A DNA stretch of 64,000 nucleotides from Comamonas serinivorans (GCF_002158865.1 NZ_CP021455.1:3224001-3288000), one strand, 5' to 3'. Shown: positions 1-9,562, counted from the first letter of the stretch. The notes: generated by a model from the sequence alone, not told the origin. Program-made: numbers and translations.

Positions 1-1
1 C

Positions 2-1264
2 CAGGCCTCCGCCCTGCTCATCGTGTGGTCCCAGGTGCGGCCGCTGGTGGGCTGGACGCCGCCGCCCAACGGCCAGCCGTTCTGGACCGGCGCACATTGG
101 CAGGCCTGCGCCATGGGGCTGGCCAGCCTGGTGCTGATGGTGGTGCTGCGTCGGCTGGCGCCGCGCCTGCCGGCCATCCTGGCGGCCGTGGTGCTGGCCG
201 GCCTGGCCAGCTGGGCGCTGGGGTTCGAACAGCTGGGCGGCGAAGTCGTGGGGCCGGTGCCGTCGGGCTTTCCGGCCCTGGCCCTGCCCCACTGGCCGGG
301 CTGGACCGAACTCGGCACCCTGATCGTGCCCGCGGCCGTGATTGCGCTGGTCAGCCTGCTGGAGACGGCCTCGAGCGCACGCGTGGACAACCAGGACAAG
401 GGGCTGCCCTGGGACCAGGACCAGGACATGATCGGCCAGGGCCTGTCCAAGATCGCGGCCGCGTTCAGCGGCAGCTTTGCCACCAGCACTTCGTTCTCGC
501 GCTCGGCGCTGAACCTGGCGGCCGGCGCCCAGACGGCCTGGGCCAACGCGGTCTGCATCGCGGGCGTGGCGCTGACGCTGCTGTTGCTCACGCCCCTGCT
601 GGCGCCGGTGCCACAGGCCACATTGGCCGCCATCGTCGTCATCACCGTGGTCAACCTGCTCAAGCCCAGCCAGTGGCGCGCGCTGTGGCGCATCTCGCGC
701 ACCGAGGCGCTGACCGCCGCCGTCACCTTCGTCGTCACCCTGATCACGGCGCCACGCATCTACTGGGGCGTGGTGGCGGGCATCGTGCTGACGCTGACGC
801 ACCTGCTGTACTGGCGGCTGCACCCGCGCATCATCGAAGTCGGCATGCACCCGGATGGCAGCCTGCGCGACCGCCACCTGTGGCACCTGCCGCCGCTGGC
901 CCCGCACGTGCTGGCCCTGCGCATGGATGCGCCGCTGGACTTTTCCACGGCGCCCGCGTTTGAAAAAGGCGCGCTGGACGCCCTGCGCCGCGCCCCGCAC
1001 ACGCGGCATTTCTTCTTGTTTGCCCAGCCCATCAACCGCGTCGACGCCTCGGGCGTGGAGGCCTTTGCGCGCGTGCTGGCCGATTTGCGGCGCCAAGGCA
1101 TCACCCTGCACCTGGTGGGCCTGAAGCTGCCCGCTCAGCGTCTGCAACAGGCCGATCCGACGGGGCGCGAGCTGGTGCAGTACCGGACCGAGGCCGAAGC
1201 GCTGCACGCCATCAGCCGCCTGCCCGGCGACCACGAACCGCCCGCCTGGGGGGATCACATCTGA
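2..1264 (+). CDS. SulP family anion transporter, C-terminal part (5' end outside window)
   Basis: The frame is open from base 2, so the true start lies before the window; about 420 residues are visible. The first two thirds are hydrophobic membrane segments typical of SulP (SLC26-like) sulfate/bicarbonate permeases. The last ~100 residues form a STAS domain with the usual DxSG-type element (VDASGVEAF). SulP proteins move inorganic anions across the inner membrane, and the STAS domain lies in the cytoplasm. The substrate cannot be told from this fragment. The gene converges on folE, and repeat copy 1 lies between them. Confidence 0.88.
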   Translation, partial: QASALLIVWSQVRPLVGWTPPPNGQPFWTGAHWQACAMGLASLVLMVVLRRLAPRLPAILAAVVLAGLASWALGFEQLGGEVVGPVPSGFPALALPHWPGWTELGTLIVPAAVIALVSLLETASSARVDNQDKGLPWDQDQDMIGQGLSKIAAAFSGSFATSTSFSRSALNLAAGAQTAWANAVCIAGVALTLLLLTPLLAPVPQATLAAIVVITVVNLLKPSQWRALWRISRTEALTAAVTFVVTLITAPRIYWGVVAGIVLTLTHLLYWRLHPRIIEVGMHPDGSLRDRHLWHLPPLAPHVLALRMDAPLDFSTAPAFEKGALDALRRAPHTRHFFLFAQPINRVDASGVEAFARVLADLRRQGITLHLVGLKLPAQRLQQADPTGRELVQYRTEAEALHAISRLPGDHEPPAWGDHI

Positions 1265-1473
1265 GGCGAGGTCGCGGTGGGCTGTTGCGGACCCGCTGCG
1301 CGCATCCACGGCGCCCTGCTCAAAGGCCGAACGCCAGGGTGCAAGCGCGTGGATCGGCCATCGCCAGGATTGGCGCGATGGGCCTGGGCGTTCCGCCCGC
1401 CCTCGCTGTCCGCTTACCGGTGGCCCGCAGGGGCCGCCTGTTCACAACCGCGTGCGGCGCCAATTGAACAGAC

Positions 1474-1521
1474 AGTATGGGCCTGTTTGCGCTGAATTGA
1501 CAACGGCAGACAAGGCATACT
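1474..1521. repeat. 48-bp palindromic intergenic repeat, copy 1
   Basis: Ends AGTATG and CATACT pair perfectly; the right inner arm AACGG is intact, while the left one is degenerate (GCGCT). It lies in the convergent gap between the SulP gene and folE, 46 bp beyond the folE stop. Confidence 0.85.
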
Positions 1522-1567
1522 CCACAGGCGAAGCCATCGCATCGGCAGCGAACCACCAACCCGGGAC

Positions 1568-2335
1568 TCAGTTCGTGCTGCGCGGCAGCAGCGCCAGGAA
1601 CTCGCGCCGCAGGCTCATGTCCTTGAGGAAGACGCCGCGCATGACCGAGTTGATCATGCGGCTGTCCAGGTCCTTCACGCCGCGCCAGGCCATGCAGAAG
1701 TGCGTGGCTTCCATCACCACGGCCAGCCCATCGGGGCGGGTCTTCTGCTCGATGAGGTTGGCCAGCTGGATCACGGCCTCTTCCTGGATCTGGGGCCGGC
1801 CCATGACCCATTCGGCCAGGCGCGCGTACTTGGACAGACCGATCACGTTGGTGCCCTTGTTGGGCATGATGCCGATCCACAGCTTGCCAATGACCGGGCA
1901 CAGGTGGTGACTGCAGGCCGAACGCACGGTGATGGGGCCGACCAGCATCAGCTCGTTGAGGTGCTCGGCGTTCGGGAACTCGGTGATGCTGGGCGGCGTG
2001 ACATACCGCCCCTGGAACACCTCGTTGATGTACATCTTGGCCACGCGGCGCGCCGTGCTGGCGGTGTTGTGGTCGCCCTGGGTGTCGATGACCATGCTCT
2101 GCAGCACGGCCTCCATTTTTTCCGTCACCTCGTCGAGCATGGCCTCGAGTTCGCCGGGCTCGATGAACTCGGCGATGTTGTCGTTGGCGTTGAAGCGGCG
2201 TTCGGCGGCCTTCAGGCGTTCGCGGATGCGCACCGAGACGGGAATGCCTTCGTCGGAGGCGGGGTCGGGAAGGGAGGGACGGTCCTGCTTGTCGTTCACG
2301 GCGGGTCTGGACGGGGTCGGGGAACAGCCGGCCAT
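1568..2335 (-). CDS. folE: GTP cyclohydrolase I
   Basis: FolE converts GTP to 7,8-dihydroneopterin triphosphate, the first step of tetrahydrofolate synthesis, in the cytoplasm. The zinc and catalytic residues are present: Cys141 and His143/His144 in SACSHHL, and Cys214 in THFCMAWRG. The region GLSKYARLAEWVM is also typical. Length is 255 residues with the ATG used here. A GTG at 2299 (reading VNDKQDRP) matches how relatives begin as I remember them and would give 243 residues. Neither start has a clear ribosome binding site. The 212 bp upstream, to the next gene, hold nothing I recognise. Confidence 0.95.
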   Translation of the reverse strand: MAGCSPTPSRPAVNDKQDRPSLPDPASDEGIPVSVRIRERLKAAERRFNANDNIAEFIEPGELEAMLDEVTEKMEAVLQSMVIDTQGDHNTASTARRVAKMYINEVFQGRYVTPPSITEFPNAEHLNELMLVGPITVRSACSHHLCPVIGKLWIGIMPNKGTNVIGLSKYARLAEWVMGRPQIQEEAVIQLANLIEQKTRPDGLAVVMEATHFCMAWRGVKDLDSRMINSVMRGVFLKDMSLRREFLALLPRSTN

Positions 2336-2547
2336 GGTAACAGCGCAAGCCCGGCCATCTGGTCGCTGGGACTACTGGGCTCGTCGAGCACCCTGGGCAG
2401 CAGCCCTCGCGCCGGCCTCCGTCGTGGTCGGGGAACCCGCACCGGCCGCCTGGCAGCCGACGACCCGTGTCGGGCCGGCCATCGTCTGCGCCAGCTGCTC
2501 GGGGCCTGGCCGCCGTGCACGCGCACGACCAAGCCGCTGCCGGCAAC

Positions 2548-3327
2548 TCAGGCCTGCATCGCCCCACGCCAGCTGAACTCGCCGATGAGCGGCAGGTGGT
2601 CGGACATGCGCGCCCACACCTTGCCCTGCGGCACCATCAGGCTGCCGGGGCGCAGGCCGCGCGAATAAATGTGGTCGAGCTGCACCACCGGCAGACGCGA
2701 CGGGAACGTGGGCCGCTTGAGGTGGCGCGGCAGGGTCTTGAGCCGCATCTCGGCCATCATGGCGCGGATCTGCACGCCCCAGTCGTTGAAATCGCCGGCG
2801 ACGACGATGGGCGCATCGGGGGGAATCTCGCGCGCGATGTAGCGCTGCAGCTGCGCCACCTGGCGCAGCCGGCTGGCCCCCAGCAGGCCCAGGTGCACGA
2901 CGATGACGTGCAGCGGCCGGTCGTGCACGCGCACCTCCACGTGCAGCAGGCCGCGCTGCTCGAAGCGGTGGTCGGACATGTCCTCGTGCCGCTGACTGAC
3001 GACGGGCCAGCGCGACAGCAGGGCGTTGCCGTGTTCGCCATGCTTGGTGATGGCGTTGGTGGTGTAGACGGCCTGGTAGCCCAGGGGCGCCAGGAACTCC
3101 GCCTGCGGCTGCTCGGGCCAGGTGGCAAAGCGCAAGGCCTCGCGGCGGTTGACGCTGCGCACCTCCTGCAGGCAGATGAAATCGGCATCGAGCTGCTCGA
3201 TGGCCAGGCCCAGGTCATGGATCTCCAGCCGCTTGGCCGGACCGATGCCCTGCACGCCCTTGTGGATGTTGTAGGTGGCCACCCGGATGGTGTCGGGGGC
3301 CATGGTGAGCACGGAGTCCTGGAACAT
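2548..3327 (-). CDS. Endonuclease/exonuclease/phosphatase (EEP) family protein
   Basis: The protein (259 residues) has the EEP metal-dependent phosphoesterase motifs in order: ATYNIHKG near the N-terminus, the catalytic Glu in CLQEVRS, GDFNDWG, LDHIY and the C-terminal SDHLPL. It has no signal peptide or membrane segment, so it is probably cytoplasmic. The family includes DNA repair nucleases and lipid phosphodiesterases, and the sequence does not show which. The ATG at 3327 is chosen because GGGAGG stands six bases upstream; an in-frame TTG two codons earlier would overlap that site. Confidence 0.85.
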   Translation of the reverse strand: MFQDSVLTMAPDTIRVATYNIHKGVQGIGPAKRLEIHDLGLAIEQLDADFICLQEVRSVNRREALRFATWPEQPQAEFLAPLGYQAVYTTNAITKHGEHGNALLSRWPVVSQRHEDMSDHRFEQRGLLHVEVRVHDRPLHVIVVHLGLLGASRLRQVAQLQRYIAREIPPDAPIVVAGDFNDWGVQIRAMMAEMRLKTLPRHLKRPTFPSRLPVVQLDHIYSRGLRPGSLMVPQGKVWARMSDHLPLIGEFSWRGAMQA

Positions 3328-3400
3328 CTTCAACCTCCCGCTGCGGGTACCCCGGACGAGGGGGCGGCGCTGATCTGCACCGCGTGCAGCGTAGCCGGCC

Positions 3401-3715
3401 TCAGCGACGCAGCTCGCGCAACACGCGCAGCACCGGCCACACGCGCGTGCCCACGCGCCACAGGCCCCAGGCCCGCAGGCTCAGGCCCACCATGCGCTTG
3501 GGCCGCAGCACGAACAGCGTGCCCAGCACCGCCGCGACAACGCCGGGGTTGGCCTTGGCCCAGCCCACCGCGTCGAGTGCCGTGTCGGCCAGCCGGACCC
3601 GAGGCTTGAGGCGCAGCGACTCGCGCGCGATCTGCTCGCGCAAGAGCATGGAGCGGCGCATCAGCACCTCGCGCTGCAGGGCGAGACGCTGGCGGGTAGA
3701 CGTGTGTCGGCTCAT
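3401..3715 (-). CDS. YqjK-like small basic protein
   Basis: A 104-residue, arginine-rich protein. The N-terminal half is a probable amphipathic helix and a short hydrophobic stretch (GVVAAVLGTLFVL) lies near residue 60. It is the third gene of a compact set with the YqjE-like and DUF883 genes, the same order as E. coli yqjD-yqjE-yqjK, and its ATG overlaps the YqjE stop by four bases. The family has no defined activity. The assignment rests on size, composition and position. Confidence 0.7.
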   Translation of the reverse strand: MSRHTSTRQRLALQREVLMRRSMLLREQIARESLRLKPRVRLADTALDAVGWAKANPGVVAAVLGTLFVLRPKRMVGLSLRAWGLWRVGTRVWPVLRVLRELRR

Positions 3716-4083
3716 GGCTGCAGGCGCTCCACGTCCTCACGCAGCTCGTGCAGGCTGGTGGCAAACAATTCGGTGCCGCGGTTGAAACGCGACCAAGCCA
3801 GCAGGCCCGACAGGCCGCCCAGGGCAAAAAAGCCCAACGTCACGTAGAACACGGTCCACAGGCGGTTCGGGGTATCCCACTGGTAGGCGATGATCCAGAA
3901 CGCGGCAAACACCAAGCCCATGCACAACAGCGCGATGGCCACGGCACCGAAGGCCACCATGCCCAGCAGGCGCAGCAATTCTTCGCGGGCCTCGATGGTC
4001 AGCAGCTGAAAGCGCACCTGCACCAGCTCGATCACCGAGCCCAGCAAGCCCTTGAGTTTGGAACTGGTGCGGGAAGTCGCCAT
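3712..4083 (-). CDS. YqjE-like holin-superfamily (Holin-X type) membrane protein
   Basis: A 123-residue inner-membrane protein with two strong transmembrane segments (about residues 40-65 and 75-97) between charged ends. It matches the layout of the YqjE / putative holin superfamily III proteins that accompany DUF883 genes in proteobacteria. Despite the family name, nothing here indicates a phage: there is no lysis or structural gene nearby. It overlaps the YqjK-like gene by four bases and so is probably co-translated with it. The DUF883 gene lies 93 bp upstream on the same strand. Confidence 0.8.
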   Translation of the reverse strand: MATSRTSSKLKGLLGSVIELVQVRFQLLTIEAREELLRLLGMVAFGAVAIALLCMGLVFAAFWIIAYQWDTPNRLWTVFYVTLGFFALGGLSGLLAWSRFNRGTELFATSLHELREDVERLQP

Positions 4084-4176
4084 GGCGGGAGGGGTCCGGA
4101 GGGGTTCAACAACAGGCGATCACGGCGCGCGGGCCGTGATCGCGGATTCGCGCAGCGCCGCTCAGCGGCGCCCGGC

Positions 4177-4497
4177 TCAGCGGCGCGTCAGCAGGCAGCC
4201 GATCAGCAGGCCCACGGCGGCGGCCACGCCGATCGAGCGGTACGGGTTCTCGTGCACGTAGTCGTCCGTCACGCGGGCCACTTCGCGACTCTTGGCGCGC
4301 AGGGCCACTTCGGCGTCGGTCAGCGTGTCGCGGGCCGCGCGCAGGCTTTCGCGCATGCGGGCGCGCGCGTCGGCAAAACGCTCGTCGCCGCTGGCAGCCA
4401 ACGAATCGAGCACGGCTTCCGCGTCATGGATGTTCTTCTTCAGGCTGGAGACGGTGGCATCTTTGGCGTCGGCCACTTGATCGCGGAAATTGAACAT
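4177..4497 (-). CDS. DUF883 (YqjD/ElaB) family protein
   Basis: 106 residues: a long charged helix with coiled-coil potential (about residues 5-80), a short HENPYRSIG-like element, then one C-terminal hydrophobic segment with small residues (GVAAAVGLLIGCLL) ending in arginines. This is the DUF883 pattern. E. coli members are tail-anchored inner-membrane proteins reported to bind ribosomes in stationary phase. It is the first gene of the trio, and the AGGAG just upstream of its ATG is a good ribosome binding site. Confidence 0.88.
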   Translation of the reverse strand: MFNFRDQVADAKDATVSSLKKNIHDAEAVLDSLAASGDERFADARARMRESLRAARDTLTDAEVALRAKSREVARVTDDYVHENPYRSIGVAAAVGLLIGCLLTRR

Positions 4498-4668
4498 GGG
4501 ATGAACTCCTTTGGGGTGATTGAACGGGCAGACCCGATGGGCAAAATCGTAACAGACGACCCAATGCCCCCTGTAGGACGGCCTCTTGTTCAGCTCTGGT
4601 CGAAACGCCGAGTTTCAAGCGGTGGGCGACGGCTCCGGTGTCGGACAACGCCGCTCATCGCACCACGC

Positions 4669-4716
4669 AGTATCACGGCATGTCCGTTGACAGTTGAACG
4701 GGCGTCCCTGGATACC
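4669..4716. repeat. 48-bp palindromic intergenic repeat, copy 2
   Basis: Ends AGTATC and GATACC, inner arms CCGTT and AACGG at the family positions. It lies 13 bp beyond the stop of the CsgG-like gene. Confidence 0.85.
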
Positions 4717-4729
4717 CAGCAACCAGACT

Positions 4730-5635
4730 TCAAGACCCGGCCGAATCGGCCCCGGTCCGCACCGTGGGCACGGCTGGCGGCAGCGCCTTGGCCTGCAGCA
4801 GGCGCAGCTGCTGCACCAATTGGTTGTGGTTGTGCAAAAAGGCCGCGGCGATGACCTTGCCTTCGTTCGTGTTGCTCCAGCCCATGCCCGCCCCGCCCCC
4901 GACGCGACCCAGGATCACGCCGCCCACACCCAGGTCGGTGGCCCGCGCCGAGCCCGTGGCCGCCGCCACCTGCTCGGTGGTTTCGTTGTCGACCAGGAAC
5001 AGCGCCGTCTGCGCCTCCTTGAACTTCACCTGCTCGGCGACGCCAGCCAGCCCGGCCACGTCGCGCAGGATGGGCACCATGGCGATGAGGCCCGCCAGGC
5101 CGCGGCCTGCGTCCTGCTCGCTGAAGGTCAGGCTGGGCGTGAGCGTGTACTGCGCCTCGTAGCCCTTGCCCTTGTCCACGGTGCCGTTCTGGCGCAGCAC
5201 GCCGGCGTCCCGCAGTTCACCCTCGCGCAGCGTGCCCTGCAGCCCGCCCGAGCGGTCGACCACGCGAAAGCAGCCACTTTGCTGCGCCAGCAAGCGCACC
5301 AACGGCACCGGGGTGGGCGGCAGGGTGACGTTGGCCGGTATGACGTAGCCGCGCGGGTTCTCGAGCAGGGCGACGGTGGCGATGGGCCGCTCGCAACGCT
5401 CCAGGCTGGGCGCGGCCTGCTGGGCCCCGGCCGGGCCGGCCGACCCCGAGATCTCGGAGCCGCCCTGCCCCAGCTCGGTCTTCTGCTCGCCACAGCCGGC
5501 CAGAAGCAGCACCAGGCTCAGGCCCAGCGCGCCCAGACCCGTTCGCAGGTGCGTCGGTTCCTGGGCCTGCGTGCGCTCAATACAACATGGAGTACCACCA
5601 AATTTTCGTTTTTCACACAACGGACACACATGCAT
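4730..5635 (-). CDS. CsgG-family lipoprotein with repeat-derived start region
   Basis: The core has a lipoprotein signal (LGALGLSLVLLLAGC) followed by a CsgG-like domain: VALLENPRGY, LAQQSGCFRVVDR, VKFKEAQTALFLVD and EGKVIAAAFLHNHN. CsgG-like proteins are outer-membrane lipoproteins; the founding member exports curli, but most relatives are uncharacterised. I see no csgABEF genes here. The start is odd. Between the signal peptide and repeat copy 3 there is no in-frame ATG or GTG. The usable starts, ATG at 5635 and GTG at 5629, both lie in the repeat, preceded by GGTGGAG. This adds about 35 residues before the hydrophobic core. Confidence 0.75.
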   Translation of the reverse strand: MHVCPLCEKRKFGGTPCCIERTQAQEPTHLRTGLGALGLSLVLLLAGCGEQKTELGQGGSEISGSAGPAGAQQAAPSLERCERPIATVALLENPRGYVIPANVTLPPTPVPLVRLLAQQSGCFRVVDRSGGLQGTLREGELRDAGVLRQNGTVDKGKGYEAQYTLTPSLTFSEQDAGRGLAGLIAMVPILRDVAGLAGVAEQVKFKEAQTALFLVDNETTEQVAAATGSARATDLGVGGVILGRVGGGAGMGWSNTNEGKVIAAAFLHNHNQLVQQLRLLQAKALPPAVPTVRTGADSAGS

Positions 5636-5638
5636 ACT
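5591..5638. repeat. 48-bp palindromic intergenic repeat, copy 3
   Basis: Left end diverged (AGTACC), right end CATACT, inner arms TCGTT and CAACGG. It lies 109 bp beyond the aspS stop and overlaps the presumed start codon of the CsgG-like gene on the minus strand. Confidence 0.75.
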
Positions 5639-5747
5639 CCACCCCCTGATTGAGCGACTGCCTGCAAGCATACCGAAAAAACGCCAGACGGCCGAGGGCG
5701 GTCTGGCGTGGGTTCGGCCGGCCGCAGCGACCGACGGGGCCGGGCGA

Positions 5748-7547
5748 TCAGGCCTCGGGCACGGGGTTGCGCAGCTTGATGTGCAGCTCGCGCAGCTGCT
5801 TCTCGTCGACCGGCGACGGGGCCTGGGTCAGCAGGTCCTGGGCACGCTGGGTCTTGGGGAAGGCGATCACGTCGCGGATGGAATCGGCGCCGGTCATCAG
5901 CGTGATCAGGCGATCCAGGCCAAAGGCCAGGCCGCCGTGCGGGGGCGCGCCGTACTGCAGCGCATCCAGCAGGTAGCCGAACTTGGCGCGCTGCTGCTCG
6001 GGCGTGATGTTCAGGGCCTCGAAGACCTTGGCCTGCACGTCGGCGCGGTGGATACGCACCGAACCGCCGCCCAGCTCCCAGCCGTTGAGCACCATGTCGT
6101 AGGCCTTGGCGATGCACTTGCCGGGGTCGGTGGCCATCAGTTCCTCGTGGCCGTCCTTGGGCGAGGTGAAGGGGTGGTGCACGGCCACCCAGCGGTCGTC
6201 TTCCTCGTCGTGCTCGAACATGGGGAAGTCCACCACCCACAGCGGCGCCCAGCGGTCTTCGAACAGGCCGCTCTTCTTGCCGAACTCGCTGTGGCCCACC
6301 TTCAGGCGCAGCGCGCCGATGGCGTCGTTGACGACCTTTTCCTTGTCGGCACCGAAGAAGATCAGGTCGCCGTCCTGCGCGCCCGTGCGCTTGAGGATCT
6401 CGGCGATGGCCGCGTCGTGCAGGTTCTTGACGATGGGCGACTGCAGGCCGTCACGACCCTTGGCCACTTCATTGACCTTGATCCAGGCCAGGCCCTTGGC
6501 GCCGTAGATCTTGACGAACTCGGTGTAGCCGTCGATCTCGCCACGGCTGATGGCCGCACCGCCGGGCACGCGCAGGCCGACCACGCGGCCGCCCTTGGTC
6601 GTGGCAGGGGTCGAGAACACCTTGAAGTCCACGTCCTTCATGACTTCAGTCAGCTCGGTGAACTCGAGCTTGACGCGCAGGTCGGGCTTGTCCGACCCGA
6701 AGCGATGCGCCGCGTCCTGGTAGGTCATGATGGGGAATTCGCCCAGGTCCACGCCCAGCTGGGTCTGGAACACCTCGGTGATCATGCGCTGGAAGATGGC
6801 GCGGATCTCTTCCTCGTTCAGGAACGAGGTTTCGCAGTCGATCTGCGTGAACTCGGGCTGGCGGTCGGCGCGCAGGTCCTCGTCGCGGAAGCACTTGGTG
6901 ATCTGGTAGTAGCGGTCGTAGCCGGCCACCATCAGCATCTGCTTGTAGAGCTGAGGCGACTGGGGCAGCGCGAAGAACTGGCCATCGTGCACGCGGCTGG
7001 GCACCAGGTAGTCGCGCGCGCCTTCGGGCGTGCTCTTGCCCAGCATGGGCGTTTCGATGTCGACGAAACCCAGGCCGTCGAGGAAGTTGCGGACCTGGAT
7101 CGCAGTCTTGTAGCGCAGCATCATGTTGCGCTGCATGTAGGGGCGGCGCAGGTCCAGCACGCGGTTGGTGAGGCGCGTGGTTTCCGACAGGTTGTCGTCG
7201 TCCAGCTGGAACGGCGGCGTGACCGAGGCGTTCAACACCACGAGCTCCTCGGCAAAGACCTCGACCTTGCCGCTGGCGATCTTCTCGTTGATGGTCTCGG
7301 CCGTGCGGGCCTTCACCACGCCCTTGACCTGGATGCAGAACTCGTTGCGCAAGTCTTCGGCGCGCTTGAACTGGTCCTTGAGCAGGTCGGGGTCACACAC
7401 CACCTGCACCAGCCCTTCGCGGTCGCGCAGGTCGACAAAAATCAGTTGGCCGTGGTCGCGGCGGCGGTTCACCCAGCCGCACAGGCTCACGGTTTGGCCC
7501 AGCTGGGCTTCGGTCACTTGACCACAGTAGTGGCTACGCATGGACAT
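5748..7547 (-). CDS. aspS: Aspartate--tRNA ligase
   Basis: A class II aminoacyl-tRNA synthetase of 599 residues, the normal bacterial length. The N-terminal OB-fold anticodon-binding domain (residues ~1-105, [18 protein letters not shown]) is followed by the catalytic core with motif 2 ([17 protein letters not shown]), the bacterial GAD insertion, and motif 3 near the C-terminus (GLAFGLDRL). It charges tRNA-Asp; bacteria without AsnRS also use it for tRNA-Asn, which this window cannot decide. It begins 51 bp after the FmdB-like gene and is probably co-transcribed with it. Confidence 0.98.
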   Translation of the reverse strand: MSMRSHYCGQVTEAQLGQTVSLCGWVNRRRDHGQLIFVDLRDREGLVQVVCDPDLLKDQFKRAEDLRNEFCIQVKGVVKARTAETINEKIASGKVEVFAEELVVLNASVTPPFQLDDDNLSETTRLTNRVLDLRRPYMQRNMMLRYKTAIQVRNFLDGLGFVDIETPMLGKSTPEGARDYLVPSRVHDGQFFALPQSPQLYKQMLMVAGYDRYYQITKCFRDEDLRADRQPEFTQIDCETSFLNEEEIRAIFQRMITEVFQTQLGVDLGEFPIMTYQDAAHRFGSDKPDLRVKLEFTELTEVMKDVDFKVFSTPATTKGGRVVGLRVPGGAAISRGEIDGYTEFVKIYGAKGLAWIKVNEVAKGRDGLQSPIVKNLHDAAIAEILKRTGAQDGDLIFFGADKEKVVNDAIGALRLKVGHSEFGKKSGLFEDRWAPLWVVDFPMFEHDEEDDRWVAVHHPFTSPKDGHEELMATDPGKCIAKAYDMVLNGWELGGGSVRIHRADVQAKVFEALNITPEQQRAKFGYLLDALQYGAPPHGGLAFGLDRLITLMTGADSIRDVIAFPKTQRAQDLLTQAPSPVDEKQLRELHIKLRNPVPEA

Positions 7548-7598
7548 GGAGGATTCGCTTTCTGGAGAGGGCTCGCGCCGCGATGGCGCAAAAACGGG

Positions 7599-7907
7599 TC
7601 AGTTCGCCGCAGGCGCCGGGCTGGCCGCGGGCGCAGGCGCCGGAGCGGCTGGTGCCGCTGCAGGCGCGGGACTGGCCGCGGCAGCGCTCGACGTGCCTTC
7701 GGCCGCAGGCGGTGCGGCCGGCGCCTTGCCGCTGAAATCGGTGGCATACCAGCCATTGCCCTTGAGCTGGAAGCCAGCGGCCGTGAGCTGCTTGTGCAGG
7801 GCCTGGGCGTGGCATTGCGGGCACTCGGTCAAAGGGGCATCGGAGATTTTCTGCAACGCGTCAAACGCGTGGCCGCAATCCGCACATTTGTACGCGTAAA
7901 TGGGCAT
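7599..7907 (-). CDS. FmdB-family zinc ribbon protein
   Basis: A 102-residue protein starting MPIYAYKCADCGHAF. It has two CxxC knuckles (CADC, CPQC) forming a zinc ribbon in residues ~8-40, a short conserved stretch (GNGWYATDF), and a 40-residue Ala/Pro-rich tail of low complexity. FmdB-like proteins are small putative regulators of unknown target. It lies directly upstream of aspS. In many Burkholderiales, as I recall, a DUF502 membrane-protein gene separates the two; here there are only 51 bp. Confidence 0.88.
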   Translation of the reverse strand: MPIYAYKCADCGHAFDALQKISDAPLTECPQCHAQALHKQLTAAGFQLKGNGWYATDFSGKAPAAPPAAEGTSSAAAASPAPAAAPAAPAPAPAASPAPAAN

Positions 7908-8098
7908 GGTGAAGGGAAAAATCAGGCCGCCGACGGCGTCGGAAAAAGCCTTTGATTATAGGGCGAGCCCCCTGCGCGCCCGCAGCCCGCGCATTGCGCC
8001 TGGCCTGCCGGCGGCGGACGCTCGGGCCGTGACCGCGACCGTGCTGCGTCCCGCATGCGGCGTGGACGGCGGTCGGGTGCGCCGGCCTGGGCCGCCCG

Positions 8099-9562
8099 TC
8101 AGGGCTGGGCTTGCAGGTGGTTGACGGCGGTCACGCCGCCCGGCTTGATCCACTGCGGCGCCAGCGAGCCCGCCCACATGCCGATCAAGGCACCGATCAC
8201 GCCGGCCAGCTGGGCCGGGAAGGCCTCGTCCAGCCCCAGCACCATGAGCCCGATCCAGGCCAGCATGCCCAGCGCGATGGACAGCAAGGCCCCTTGCGAG
8301 GTGGCGCGCTTCCAGTACAGGCCGAACACCAGCGGCACGAACGACCCGACCAGCGTCACCTGGTAGGCGGCGGACACCATCTCGTAGATGCTGCGCTCGC
8401 GGTACACGATGGCATAGGCCAGCACGCACAGGCTGAACACCAGCACCGTGATGCGCATGGTGAGCAGCTCATGGCGGTCGGACTGTTTGGGCACGAACTG
8501 GTGCCAGATGTTCTCGACGAAGGTCACGCTGGGTGCCAGCATGGTGGCCGACGCACACGATTTGATGGCCGACAGCAGCGCGCCGAAGAACAGCACCTGC
8601 ATCACCAGCGGCATCTGGGTCATCACCAGCGCCGGCAGCACCTTCTGCGGGTCGTCGGCCAGCAGGCTGGCGGCTTCGGTCGGCATGATGACCAGGGCGC
8701 TGGTGACCAGGAACATGGGCACGAAGGCGAACACGATGTAGAGCGAGCCGCCGATGACAGGTCCCCACGTCGCCGCTCGCACGCTGTTGGCCGACATCAC
8801 GCGCTGGAACACGTCCTGCTGCGGGATGGAGCCCAGCATCATGGTGATGGCCGCCGCGAAGAAGAACACCATGTCGTGGAAGGTGGGCGGCGGGAAGAAA
8901 CGGAACATGTCGCGGCTGGTCGCCAGCTCGATCACCTGGCCGGCGCCGCCCGCCATGTCGCTGGCGAACACTGCCAGGGCCATCAGGCCCACCACCAGGA
9001 TGATCATCTGGATGAAATCGGTGATGGCCACCGACCACATGCCGCCGAACACCGTGTAAATCAGCACCGAGGCCACGCCGATCGCCATGCCGGCTTCGAT
9101 CGACAGGCTGCCGCCCGACAGCAGGTTGAACACCAGGCCCAGCGCCGTCACCTGCGCCGCCACCCAGCCCAGGTAGCTCACGATGATGAACAGCGAGCAC
9201 AGGATCTCCACCGTGCGGCCATAGCGCTCGCGGTAGTAGTCGCTGATGGTCATCAGGTTGAGCTTGTAGAGCTTGGCGGCGAAGAACAGGCCGACCAGGA
9301 TCAGGCACATGCCCGCCCCGAACGGGTCTTCCACCACGGCCCCCAGGCCGCCCTCGACGAACTTGGCCGGCACGCCCAGCACGATCTCGGAACCGAACCA
9401 CGTTGCGAACGTGGTGGTGATGATCATGAACAGCGGCAGGCTGCGGCCTGCCACCGCATAGTCCGATGTCCCCTTCACCCGCCGGGCGGCCACCAGGCCG
9501 ATGCAGATCGTGACCACCAAATACGCAATGACAAGGACAGGCAGCGTCACGCCAGACTCCAA
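8099..9562 (-). CDS. Sodium:solute symporter (SSS) family protein
   Basis: 487 residues with about 13 hydrophobic segments spread over the full length, as in the SSS family (PutP/PanF-like), and no extra domains. Family-like elements include the N-terminal RRVKGTSDYAVAGRSLP and an ATWFGSEIVLGVP segment. Such proteins import organic solutes with sodium across the inner membrane; the substrate is not evident. The gene stands alone: 191 bp separate it from the FmdB-like gene and about 500 bp from the porin gene upstream. Confidence 0.88.
   Translation of the reverse strand: MESGVTLPVLVIAYLVVTICIGLVAARRVKGTSDYAVAGRSLPLFMIITTTFATWFGSEIVLGVPAKFVEGGLGAVVEDPFGAGMCLILVGLFFAAKLYKLNLMTISDYYRERYGRTVEILCSLFIIVSYLGWVAAQVTALGLVFNLLSGGSLSIEAGMAIGVASVLIYTVFGGMWSVAITDFIQMIILVVGLMALAVFASDMAGGAGQVIELATSRDMFRFFPPPTFHDMVFFFAAAITMMLGSIPQQDVFQRVMSANSVRAATWGPVIGGSLYIVFAFVPMFLVTSALVIMPTEAASLLADDPQKVLPALVMTQMPLVMQVLFFGALLSAIKSCASATMLAPSVTFVENIWHQFVPKQSDRHELLTMRITVLVFSLCVLAYAIVYRERSIYEMVSAAYQVTLVGSFVPLVFGLYWKRATSQGALLSIALGMLAWIGLMVLGLDEAFPAQLAGVIGALIGMWAGSLAPQWIKPGGVTAVNHLQAQP

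Noticed and set aside
3712..4083. The holin-like protein as sign of a prophage
   Set aside because: It belongs to the YqjE envelope-protein set and no phage gene is nearby.
5376..7955. An 859-residue open frame antisense to aspS, and similar long frames opposite uvrB, ligA, infB and icd
   Set aside because: They are shadows of high-GC coding DNA on the other strand; the composition is rich in His, Ala, Arg and Gly and there are no domain motifs.
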